The position numbers and the translations under genes are program-made. The notes below the pieces were generated by a model that did no database searches, was not told the DNA's origin, and saw nothing but the letters and a program-made list of their open reading frames with translations. Below, in pieces: positions 8,242-15,380 of a stretch of DNA of 64,000 nucleotides (within the stretch, counting starts at the first letter, position 1; every line of letters begins with the position of its first letter). The stretch lies in the NCBI RefSeq assembly GCF_032922745.1, contig NZ_CP136693.1:3410001-3474000 (forward strand), read 5' to 3'. Source of the DNA: Marinobacter salarius. Its GTDB lineage: Bacteria; Pseudomonadota; Gammaproteobacteria; Pseudomonadales; Oleiphilaceae.

Positions 8242-8361
8242 GCGGGTGACCATCTTTCCTGAAAACCCGCTGCTGTGCCCTTTCCGGGGTTGGCAGCGGG
8301 TAATAAGAACACCAGATCTAGTGTTTTACCGGATCTGCAGAATAACGGCCTTCCAGGCCGA
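8242..8361 (+). promoter_or_regulatory. Structured nrdJ leader with mutually exclusive stems
   Basis: ACCCGCTGC (8265-8273) can pair perfectly with GCAGCGGGT (8293-8301). The same ACCCGC can instead pair with GCGGGT at 8242-8247. Further stems are CAGATC (8313-8318)/GATCTG and CGGCC/GGCCG near 8347-8361. A near-palindrome AACACCAGATCTAGTGTT lies at 8309-8326. Alternative pairing is typical of leader regulation, but there is no U-run, and the canonical B12 box GCCACTG was not found, so no known riboswitch class is claimed. Confidence 0.4.
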
Positions 8362-8443
8362 GACATCTTAACGACACATGGGGTATGGCCGGCTGCGGTT
8401 TGCAGCGGTCATCAAAAGACATACCGGACATCCGAGGGTGGCA

Positions 8444-10582
8444 ATGAACGCTAAAGCACAGGCAGTGGTAACGACAATCCCGATGCAGGAAGCTTCGCTG
8501 GACATCTGGAACAGCAAGTACCAACTGAAAACCAAGACCGGCGAACCCGTCGATAAGGACATCGAAGCAACCTACGAGCGTGTTGCCACTGCCCTTGCCG
8601 AAGTGGAAAACAAAGCCAACCGCGCCAAGCACAAGAAAGAATTCGTCTGGGCCCTGCGCCACGGTGCCATCCCCGCTGGCCGCATTACCTCCAACGCCGG
8701 TGCGGAAGCCCACAAACCAGCCACGTCCACCATCAACTGCACCGTGTCTGGCTCCGTTCAGGACTCCATGAACGACATCCTGGAAAAAAACCACGAAGCC
8801 GGCCTCACCCTCAAAGCCGGTTGTGGTATTGGTTATGAATTCTCCACCCTGCGCCCCCGCGGTGCCTACGTTGCCGGTGCGGGTGCCACCACCTCCGGCC
8901 CGCTGTCGTTCATGGATATCTTCGACCGCATGTGCTTCACCGTGTCTTCTGCCGGTGGCCGCCGTGGCGCGCAGATGGCCACCTTCGACGTACACCACCC
9001 GGACGTCATCGACTTCATCCAGGCCAAGCGTGAAGACGGCCGCCTGCGCCAGTTCAACCTGTCGCTGCTGATCACCGAAGACTTCATCGAAGCCGTGCGC
9101 AACGGCGACGACTGGCACCTGTCGTTCCCCGTCACCGAGAAAGAAGTGGAAGACGAAGGCCTGGACCTGTCCGACACCACTCAGTTCGTGTACCGCGACT
9201 TCCCGATCCAGAAAGGCTATGTGGTCAATGGCGAAGGCAAGGTAGCGTGCCGCATCTACCGCACCCTGAAAGCCCAGTTCATCTGGGACACCATCATGAC
9301 CAGCACCTACGACTACGCCGAGCCAGGGTTCATCCTGATCGACAAGGTCAACCAGATGAACAACAACTGGTTCTGCGAAGACATCCGCGCCACCAACCCC
9401 TGTGGCGAACAGCCCCTGCCCCCGTACGGCAGCTGCCTGCTGGGCTCTGTGAACCTGACCATGTTCGTGGACTACCCGTTCACCGACAAGGCCAGCTTCA
9501 ACTATGAGAAGTACCGCAAAGTCGTGGGCATCTTTACCCGCATGCTGGACAACGTAGTGGAAATCAACGGCCTGCCGCTGGAAGAGCAGCGCCACGAAAT
9601 TACCTACAAGCGCCGCCACGGCATGGGCATTCTCGGCCTGGGCTCCACCCTCGCCATGCTGCGTATGCCTTACGGCTCGTCCGAATCCGTGCAGTTTACC
9701 GAAGAAGTCGTACGTGAAATGGCCGTGGAAGGCTGGCGCCAGTCCCTGGCCCTGGCCGAAGAGAAAGGCCCGGCGCCGATCATGGATGACGAGTTTGAAG
9801 TCACCCCCAAGATGCTGACCAAGTGCCCGCAGCTGTCCCAGGACGGCTACAAGCTGGGCGACAAGCTCAAGGGCAAGGTACTGCACGCCAAGTACAGCAA
9901 GTACATGCAGCAGATCGCCGGCGTAGAGCCCGAGCTGATCGAGCAGCTGGCCGAGAAAGGTGGCCGCTTCACGCACCACACCTCCATCGCGCCCACCGGC
10001 ACCATCAGCCTGTCATTGGCCAACAACGCCAGTAACGGCATCGAGCCGAGCTTCTCGCACCACTACGCGCGCAACATCATCCGCGAAGGGCGCAAGACCA
10101 AGGAAAAAGTCGACGTATTCTCCTTCGAACTGCTGGCCTATCGCCACCTGGTTAACCCCGGTGCCATGCCCTTCTCCGAAGAAGAAGACAAGCGCCTGCC
10201 CCACTACTTCACCACGTCTGAAGACGTGACGCCGGCGCAGCACGTGGACATCCAGGCCGCGGCCCAACTGTGGGTGGACTCGTCCATCTCCAAAACCGCC
10301 AACGTGCCCCAGGACTTCGCGTATCCGGACTTCAAAGACATCTACATGTACGCCTATGACAAAGGCCTGAAGGGTTGCACCACCTTCCGCTTTAACCCGG
10401 AAGCCTTCCAGGGCGTGCTGGTTCAGGAGAAAGACCTGGAAAACACACTGTACGAATTCACCCTGGACGACGGCAGCAAGGTGACCCTCAAGGGCAACGA
10501 ACAGGTGGAGTACGACGGCGAGCTCCATAACGCCGCCAACCTGTTTGATGCGCTTAAAGAAGGCACCTACGGCAAATACTGA
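8444..10582 (+). CDS. nrdJ: Adenosylcobalamin-dependent ribonucleotide reductase, large part (NrdJa)
   Basis: 712-residue class II ribonucleotide reductase. It reduces ribonucleotides to deoxyribonucleotides using a thiyl radical generated by adenosylcobalamin, with or without oxygen. The active-site motif NPCGEQPLPPYG places the radical cysteine at about C320, and an N-terminal cysteine in INCTVSGS (about C99) fits the redox-active partner. The C-terminal part contains SIAPTGTISL, typical of the family. The start at 8444 has GAGGGTGG upstream; the in-frame ATG at 8378 lies inside the leader and adds residues without homology. The C-terminal thiol/zinc portion is encoded by the next gene, as in Pseudomonas nrdJa/nrdJb. 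Confidence 0.93.
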   Translation: MNAKAQAVVTTIPMQEASLDIWNSKYQLKTKTGEPVDKDIEATYERVATALAEVENKANRAKHKKEFVWALRHGAIPAGRITSNAGAEAHKPATSTINCTVSGSVQDSMNDILEKNHEAGLTLKAGCGIGYEFSTLRPRGAYVAGAGATTSGPLSFMDIFDRMCFTVSSAGGRRGAQMATFDVHHPDVIDFIQAKREDGRLRQFNLSLLITEDFIEAVRNGDDWHLSFPVTEKEVEDEGLDLSDTTQFVYRDFPIQKGYVVNGEGKVACRIYRTLKAQFIWDTIMTSTYDYAEPGFILIDKVNQMNNNWFCEDIRATNPCGEQPLPPYGSCLLGSVNLTMFVDYPFTDKASFNYEKYRKVVGIFTRMLDNVVEINGLPLEEQRHEITYKRRHGMGILGLGSTLAMLRMPYGSSESVQFTEEVVREMAVEGWRQSLALAEEKGPAPIMDDEFEVTPKMLTKCPQLSQDGYKLGDKLKGKVLHAKYSKYMQQIAGVEPELIEQLAEKGGRFTHHTSIAPTGTISLSLANNASNGIEPSFSHHYARNIIREGRKTKEKVDVFSFELLAYRHLVNPGAMPFSEEEDKRLPHYFTTSEDVTPAQHVDIQAAAQLWVDSSISKTANVPQDFAYPDFKDIYMYAYDKGLKGCTTFRFNPEAFQGVLVQEKDLENTLYEFTLDDGSKVTLKGNEQVEYDGELHNAANLFDALKEGTYGKY

Positions 10583-10610
10583 TCCCGGGAACCGACACAG
10601 GACAACGAAC

Positions 10611-11300
10611 ATGACCGTTAAAATCAGCAACAAAATCGTCGGCTACCGCGTAAAGAAAGCCGACCCCGAAGCAGCACAGCCAGCCGCGCAGCCGGAAAAC
10701 AAACCGGTTGAGATGAACGAATACATCGAACGGCCGGACTTCCTGCTGGGCACCACCTACAAGATCAAGCCGCCGGTGGCCGAGCACGCGATGTACATCA
10801 CCATTAATGACATCCTGCTCAACGAAGGCACCGACCACGAAAGCCGGCAGCCGTACGAAGTGTTCATCAACTCCAAGTCGATGGAACACTTCCAGTGGGT
10901 AATCGCCCTCACCCGCGTTGTCTCCGCCGTGTTCCGCAAAGGCGGCGACGTGACCTTCCTGGTGGAAGAGCTGCGCAGCGTGTACGACCCCAACGGTGGC
11001 TACTTCAAGAAAGGCGGCGTGTTCATGCCCTCTCTCGTCGCCGAAATCGGCGCCGTGATCGAGAAGCACCTCAAGGCCATCGGCCTGATTGAAAGCGAGG
11101 AAATGAGCGAAGTCACCAAACGCATCCTCGCCGAAAAACGCGCCGAATTCGAAGCCAGCCACACTACGGCTACGAACGACGACAAAGCCGGCGACTACCC
11201 ACCCAACGCCACCATGTGCGGCAAGTGCAGCACCAAGGCGGTGATCGTGATGGATGGGTGTGCGACTTGCCTGTCTTGTGGCGATAGTAAGTGCGGTTGA
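10611..11300 (+). CDS. nrdJb: Ribonucleotide reductase accessory/C-terminal part (NrdJb)
   Basis: 229-residue protein corresponding to the C-terminal segment of single-chain NrdJ enzymes (TSCPD-type domain). It includes MEHFQWVIALTRVVSAVFRKGG and LVEELRSVYDPNGGYFKKGG, and a cysteine-rich tail with CGKC, CATC and CGDSKC that probably binds zinc and carries the redox thiols that re-reduce the active site. The ATG at 10611 is preceded by AGGACAACGAAC and starts 28 bases after the NrdJa stop; the open frame extends upstream into nrdJa but without a ribosome site. The two polypeptides are expected to form one enzyme. A terminator follows. Confidence 0.88.
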   Translation: MTVKISNKIVGYRVKKADPEAAQPAAQPENKPVEMNEYIERPDFLLGTTYKIKPPVAEHAMYITINDILLNEGTDHESRQPYEVFINSKSMEHFQWVIALTRVVSAVFRKGGDVTFLVEELRSVYDPNGGYFKKGGVFMPSLVAEIGAVIEKHLKAIGLIESEEMSEVTKRILAEKRAEFEASHTTATNDDKAGDYPPNATMCGKCSTKAVIVMDGCATCLSCGDSKCG

Positions 11301-11326
11301 GGTAATTGGCTGCGGTGAGTGATGAG

Positions 11327-11361
11327 AAGGCCTGGAGTGTGAAAGCTTCGGGCCTTTTTTG
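11327..11361 (+). terminator. Intrinsic terminator of nrdJab
   Basis: Stem AAGGCCTGGAG / CTTCGGGCCTT (11327-11337 with 11346-11356; 9 of 11 pairs) with a short purine-rich loop, followed directly by TTTT. It lies 27 bases after the nrdJb stop and marks the edge of the high-GC backbone before the AT-rich island. Confidence 0.8.
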
Positions 11362-11631
11362 TTTATGGGGTCTCCGGAATCATTGGAGCGTTTTATGATT
11401 GCGGAAATGCGACCGCTTCATTAATACACCGCATGTACAGGCGCAAGAATTTTAAAGCACCCATTATCTACTATCGTTCAGCATTCAAAATGCTATCTTA
11501 AATTAAAGTCCAGACAGTTTGGCACCCAATTAATGGGCCACTTACCTTCACGACATATCCTTTATTATCTTTGTGACTTGGGCACTTCTGTTAGGCCCAC
11601 CACAAATTTAAGGCTAACTTCATCTATCTCA
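11362..11631. other. AT-rich spacer, left edge of the methyltransferase island
   Basis: 270 bases without a credible gene, where composition shifts abruptly from the GC-rich backbone to AT-rich DNA. It contains a near-palindrome TGGCACCCAATTAATGGGCC at about 11520-11540 and an imperfect hairpin GTTAGGCC (11590-11597) / GGCTAAC (11612-11618) just beyond the stop of the GHKL ATPase, which may end that transcript. No integrase, attachment-site duplication or insertion-sequence end was identified. Confidence 0.4.
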
Positions 11632-13308
11632 TTAATCTGATTTCCCTATATGCTCCAATGCCGCAACAATTAACGGTTCCAACACCTCAAAATCATTGGC
11701 AAGCTGAATCGCTGAAACCTGCATACTGTCGTGATGATGCTTTACAATGTTTCCATTTTCAGATACGTGTTTCAATCGGACATTAAATGTTTTCTTATCT
11801 TCTTTTGAAAACCCCCAACGTTGAGCCTGTTGAGAAAAAAACGCTGTAAAGTCATCACCGCTATTTCCGCATTTCCTCGCAAGAATTTCAAAAAACGACC
11901 AAGCTCCAACGTACATAAGAATTGGGTGATTTACCAAAGAAATGACGCACAATGATCTATAGAGGCGGTACGGCTTTTTAGCTTTACTTTTCTTTAGTGC
12001 AGATTCAATTTTTTCTGAAAATGGTATCTTAGTTTCCGACTTGTCGATGGCAAACCCATCATCTTCGTTCTCGGGTTTCGTAGAGTATTGATTCTCGTCA
12101 TTACCACCTTGGCTTTTATCATCTTCTTGAGTGGATGAATCCGTAGACTCTTCGGAAGGTTCAGGCTGGTCAGTTTCAGAATTCTTCTCGTGATTTTCTT
12201 TCTGGTCAGGTATACCAACACCTACCTTCTCAAGTGACGGAGCGCCTTTTGCACGATAGTTTTCAGCCTGATTTAGCAAATCCTTTAGGCCACTTACATC
12301 TTTTGCTAGGTGCTCGCCGAAATCTTCATCATCAAAAGAAAACCTGTCTTTCGTATAGCTAACTGGATGCTCATCAAGGTGCAATTCCCCTTGAAGCCTC
12401 ATTCCGGCAGCTTTATTTGAAGTGCCGTATAGACCATCCGGCTTATAATGCTTCTCTGTCGTTCCCACTATCACCCTGTTATGTCTGAACAAGACTAGCC
12501 CAGGATTCTTTTTGTATCCCCCAGAATTCATTAGGTGGATAAAACCTTTCACTGGCTTCCCTTGAAATTCGGTGTTTACATCAACTGTCCACTCTTTCTC
12601 ATCGCCGGTTGTAAAAATCTGATTTTTTCGCTTTACAAAGGCTGGAGCCTTTAGGGTTTCAAAACCCTTATATTTTCTTTTAATTGTAGTCTTTTTTCCG
12701 TCGAATGAAGAGTTTATATTAACTGTATTTTCGTCTCTACTTATGAATTTTTGATATATATCACCAATTCCTCGACAAATAGCCTCATACTTATCTTCAT
12801 TGATTCTATTTCGCAGGCCTTTTAGCTCGATTATCGTTCCATGGTTTGATGAGTCACTTGATTTTTCAGTCACTTCGAGCACTGACCTACCCTCAGAAAG
12901 CAGCTTTTCAAGGTTAAAGTCAGCACTTAATCTTATCCCTTCGCATTTGGGGTAAGTGGTCAGAACCCACTCATTGGAAAACCAAACTGCAGCTGACTTC
13001 ATCCCAATGCCGAATTCACTGAGACCAGATTTTGAAGGTTTGTTTGCCGGCTGAAGAGCTTTTTTTAAAACCTCTTTTTTTATTCCTGGCCCTCTATCGG
13101 TAATAACGATAGAGTTACGTTTACTTTTAATATGATAGCTGGAGGAAAAGAAATCAATGTCAATCTCAAGAACATCAAGATCTGAGTATTCTTGGAAGGC
13201 GTGTATTGAATTGTCCAAAAACTCACAGAGCGCATAAGTTGGATCATATCCTTGACTTATCAGCAAGCTATACATATTCATATCGGGTGAAACATTTACT
13301 TTAAACAT
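11632..13308 (-). CDS. MORC/MutL-like GHKL ATPase of a DNA-modification module
   Basis: 558-residue cytoplasmic ATPase with a complete Bergerat (GHKL) nucleotide pocket: N-box EFLDNSIHAF (E29, D32, N33), G1 loop DRGPGI (71-76) and G2 loop SEFGIGMKSAA (97-107). The arrangement (HATPase_c_3) resembles prokaryotic MORC/MutL-like proteins known from restriction-modification contexts, not Hsp90 or histidine kinases. The GHKL and transducer-like domains span about residues 1-350. A highly acidic S/D/E/N-rich linker covers about 360-430. An alpha-helical C-terminal domain contains GNIVKHHHD and may be HEPN-like. It lies 11 bases downstream of the methyltransferase (ribosome site AAGGATCTGGA), so the two form one operon. 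AT-rich codon usage suggests recent acquisition. Its function in this module is unproven. Confidence 0.75.
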   Translation of the reverse strand: MFKVNVSPDMNMYSLLISQGYDPTYALCEFLDNSIHAFQEYSDLDVLEIDIDFFSSSYHIKSKRNSIVITDRGPGIKKEVLKKALQPANKPSKSGLSEFGIGMKSAAVWFSNEWVLTTYPKCEGIRLSADFNLEKLLSEGRSVLEVTEKSSDSSNHGTIIELKGLRNRINEDKYEAICRGIGDIYQKFISRDENTVNINSSFDGKKTTIKRKYKGFETLKAPAFVKRKNQIFTTGDEKEWTVDVNTEFQGKPVKGFIHLMNSGGYKKNPGLVLFRHNRVIVGTTEKHYKPDGLYGTSNKAAGMRLQGELHLDEHPVSYTKDRFSFDDEDFGEHLAKDVSGLKDLLNQAENYRAKGAPSLEKVGVGIPDQKENHEKNSETDQPEPSEESTDSSTQEDDKSQGGNDENQYSTKPENEDDGFAIDKSETKIPFSEKIESALKKSKAKKPYRLYRSLCVISLVNHPILMYVGAWSFFEILARKCGNSGDDFTAFFSQQAQRWGFSKEDKKTFNVRLKHVSENGNIVKHHHDSMQVSAIQLANDFEVLEPLIVAALEHIGKSD

Positions 13309-13319
13309 TCCAGATCCTT

Positions 13320-14588
13320 CTAGTGTATTAGTTCTTTTGCGATTTCTTTGACTATTAGGGCGTTAACTGCATTCCCAAGAGCCTTAAAAGCCTTGCTATT
13401 GTTGTCAGGAAAAAAATCAAGCATATCCAATGACTGCAATGCTGCCGCCTCTTTAATGCTCATGTATCTTCTTTCTTCACCTAAGATTGGAGTTTGGGTT
13501 GTAGACATGGCAATCAAAGATGGGGCGCAGTCTGGCTTTATAATCCTTATACCTGATGCCCTAAATTGAATTATGTGCTTCCAAATATTCGCTTGCTCTC
13601 TATCCCCCTGCCATTCAAATTTGGTCCAGCTTGAAGGAAACCCCTTAAGGTCATTTTTCCATAATTCTAAGAAAACGCTATGCCTGTTGTAAATTTCTCT
13701 AGAGTATTGTATTGCTTCAGCAACTCTCGGTGAGGCTTTCCCATTTTCATTTCGTGAATGCTTTGGAAGTTTCTCTTGGACTGAAGCCCAAGTTTTGCAA
13801 TCCTGTAAAGAGACACCGAAAGCGCCCTTATATGCGCTCATCTCTTTGACGGTTTTGATTTTTTTGTTGTAAGGGTATGTCGCACCGAACTCGGACGCAA
13901 GGATAGGAAGAGAAGTAAATTCAGACGTTTGAGATATAAAATCCTGCCAACAACTCAGCGCAAACTCCTTTTCCTTGCTTATAGCGTTATGCTGATCATT
14001 GGATTTGAGGGCTATTGACCTAAGGCTTCTTTCTCCCATTTCGGGCGCAGGCCATTTGAAATGCTGCAAACCACTCTTGCATGCAACAATGAAAATTCTC
14101 TTTCTTTTTTGAGGGATCCCGAACTCCCTGGGAGTATATACTTTGTAGTCAACTTCGTACCCCATTCTCGCCAACCCCCCGACCAAGTATTCCCAGAACT
14201 TACCCTCCTCAATGGAAATAACATCCGGGACGTTTTCAAGCATTATGTACTTTGGCTGTTTAGCTTCGGCGATTCGGAATATCTCGTCAACCAGCCGTCC
14301 TGAAGAAGGGCATTTTGCGCCCTTTTTCTTCCCCGCTCTAGAAAACGGTTGGCATGGAAATCCAGCGCAGATCAATTCATGGTCTGGTACTAGCCTCTCA
14401 TCAATACGCCTGATGTCCCCCTCAGGTGCGAGGCAAAAGTTCTTGGCGTATATATCACGCAACCCTTCATCTAATTCGGAAGCGAAAACGCACCGATGCC
14501 CGAGCTGCGAAACCCCCACATGAAAGCCACCTAGTCCCGCGAACAAATCAATGAAACGAATTCCTTTCTCGGTTGTAGCCGTTTTCAT
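13320..14588 (-). CDS. DNA (cytosine-5) methyltransferase
   Basis: 422-residue C5-cytosine methyltransferase that transfers a methyl group from S-adenosylmethionine to cytosine in a specific DNA sequence. Motif I is RFIDLFAGLGGFHVG (11-25), motif IV GFPCQPFSRAG has the catalytic C79, motif VI is ENV (118-120), motif VIII QKRKR (160-164), and motif X ALGNAVNALIVKE lies near 403-415; all are intact. The target-recognition region lies between motifs VIII and IX and gives no specificity by eye. The ATG at 14588 has AGGAGGA eight bases upstream; an upstream in-frame ATG at 14681 would run through the shared operator and regulator start and is rejected. It heads an operon with the GHKL ATPase and is divergent from an HTH regulator. 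Confidence 0.93.
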   Translation of the reverse strand: MKTATTEKGIRFIDLFAGLGGFHVGVSQLGHRCVFASELDEGLRDIYAKNFCLAPEGDIRRIDERLVPDHELICAGFPCQPFSRAGKKKGAKCPSSGRLVDEIFRIAEAKQPKYIMLENVPDVISIEEGKFWEYLVGGLARMGYEVDYKVYTPREFGIPQKRKRIFIVACKSGLQHFKWPAPEMGERSLRSIALKSNDQHNAISKEKEFALSCWQDFISQTSEFTSLPILASEFGATYPYNKKIKTVKEMSAYKGAFGVSLQDCKTWASVQEKLPKHSRNENGKASPRVAEAIQYSREIYNRHSVFLELWKNDLKGFPSSWTKFEWQGDREQANIWKHIIQFRASGIRIIKPDCAPSLIAMSTTQTPILGEERRYMSIKEAAALQSLDMLDFFPDNNSKAFKALGNAVNALIVKEIAKELIH

Positions 14589-14610
14589 AGTTGTTTTCCT
14601 CCTTCGATAT

Positions 14611-14645
14611 GTTGATAATATCACTTTATAATTGATATTATCAAC
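14611..14645. promoter_or_regulatory. Symmetric divergent promoter/operator of the methyltransferase module
   Basis: Perfect inverted repeat GTTGATAATATCA (14611-14623) / TGATATTATCAAC (14633-14645) with a 9-base spacer. On the plus strand it gives TTGATA (14612-14617), 18 bp, TATTAT (14636-14641). On the minus strand it gives TTGATA (14644-14639), 18 bp, TATTAT (14620-14615). One protein bound here would block both promoters. The plus-strand transcript would start about 7 bases after the -10, at or next to the regulator ATG (14649). The minus transcript would have a leader of about 20 bases carrying AGGAGGA. Confidence 0.75.
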
Positions 14646-14648
14646 ATA

Positions 14649-15008
14649 ATGAGCAAACACAAACGCCCGTACCCAGATCAAAAAGAGCTATGCCGGAGAT
14701 TCAAGGAGTCCTTGGAATTCCTAGGGTTAACGCCGTCTAGCGCGTATCAGAAGCTTGGTTATACAACGCCATCAACCATATACTCCATCAACGCCGGGAG
14801 ATGTTTGCCTGATATGACGAAGCTAGTCGCCCTCTCTCGACTAAAAACGCCTGAAGGAAGAAGGATAAATATCGACTGGCTTGTGACTGGGACTGGCCCG
14901 AAGGCATATCCGATCCCTAAGAGAGAGGCGTCAGAGATTGAGGCGCTACTTTCATTTTCTACCAAAGATAAGCTTGATGCGGTTGCAGTTCTGTTAGGCA
15001 AGAACTGA
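14649..15008 (+). CDS. HTH regulator, controller-type, of the methyltransferase module
   Basis: 119-residue DNA-binding protein with an N-terminal helix-turn-helix (about residues 10-65: LCRRFKESLEFLGLTPSSAY, then TPSTIYSINAGRCLPDMTKL) resembling the phage-repressor/XRE or CI-type domain, including the INIDWLVTGTGPK segment typical of CI-like proteins. The C-terminal 45 residues are short and show no sensor domain. It is divergent from the methyltransferase with a perfect inverted repeat between them, like controller proteins of restriction-modification systems; it probably binds that repeat and represses both genes. There is no Shine-Dalgarno sequence and the predicted transcription start falls near its ATG, so translation may be leaderless. 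AT-rich like its neighbours. Confidence 0.75.
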   Translation: MSKHKRPYPDQKELCRRFKESLEFLGLTPSSAYQKLGYTTPSTIYSINAGRCLPDMTKLVALSRLKTPEGRRINIDWLVTGTGPKAYPIPKREASEIEALLSFSTKDKLDAVAVLLGKN

Positions 15009-15380
15009 AGAGCAATCAAAGATGGAGCAAAGAGAAGGTAATGATCTACACAGCTACTCGATAGTGAGATCCTCCTGTTGCGGCAATTGCTATGTGCTCT
15101 TCGCTACGGCTACCGTACCTTTATTCCCTATTGAGGGAGATGGCACATGTTTTTTTATGTTGGATTTCGTAGGGCCAAACAAACCGAGCAAGACAGAGGC
15201 ATGAGGACAAGCCCAGTCCACGGCCGGTCCCTACGGCAGCGGCCTTTCTGAAGGAGTCTAGAACTCGTGTTCCTTGACACCCAATCGCGCCTTGCTAGAC
15301 TCCGATTTGGCTGAGGTTAGGATACCTCGGGAATTCTTAAAGATTTCCCAAGATCTTCATGGATGAACAAGGAGCGATCA
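15009..15380. other. Intergenic region before the PAAR effector gene
   Basis: 372 bases. A 60-codon open frame (15022-15204) begins 13 bases after the HTH stop, but its sequence shows no recognisable domain and its ribosome site is weak, so it is not called as a gene. A perfect 9-bp inverted repeat GGAGTCTAG (15253-15261) / CTAGACTCC (15295-15303) lies about 80 bases before the PAAR gene and could be an operator or a remnant of recombination. Composition moves back toward the GC-rich backbone across this stretch. Confidence 0.35.

Larger units (their letters stand above)
7858..8443. other. Long divergent regulatory region and nrdJ leader
   Basis: 586 bases between the DUF6160 gene and nrdJ. 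Near 8021-8038 is a weak stem ACCAC/GTGGT followed by TTTT. At 8044-8064 a 7-bp stem AAACGCC/GGCGTTT has T-rich sequence on the minus side, terminator-like but without an obvious gene to terminate. From 8134 come a promoter, tandem NrdR-type boxes and a roughly 275-base leader with alternative stems, described separately. Short open frames here lack ribosome sites and plausible protein sequence. Confidence 0.5.

Noticed and set aside
8169..8443. Canonical adenosylcobalamin riboswitch in the nrdJ leader
   Set aside because: The B12 box GCCACTG and the remaining conserved core are absent; only a short similar stretch exists.
8318..9979. 553-codon open frame on the minus strand opposite nrdJ
   Set aside because: It lies entirely opposite nrdJ; its G, V and H-rich protein is typical of the complement of a GC-rich gene and has no ribosome site.
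11590..11618. Integron attC-like motifs GTTAGGC and GGCTAAC near the GHKL ATPase 3' end
   Set aside because: The two motifs lie in the wrong order and only 14 bases apart for an attC site, and no integrase is near; a small bulged hairpin explains them.
13320..14681. Longer methyltransferase starting at 14681
   Set aside because: The extension would be translated from the operator and the regulator gene; the ATG at 14588 with AGGAGGA is far better.
15022..15204. 60-codon open frame after the HTH gene
   Set aside because: Weak ribosome site, no domain or composition evidence; kept only as a possible remnant.
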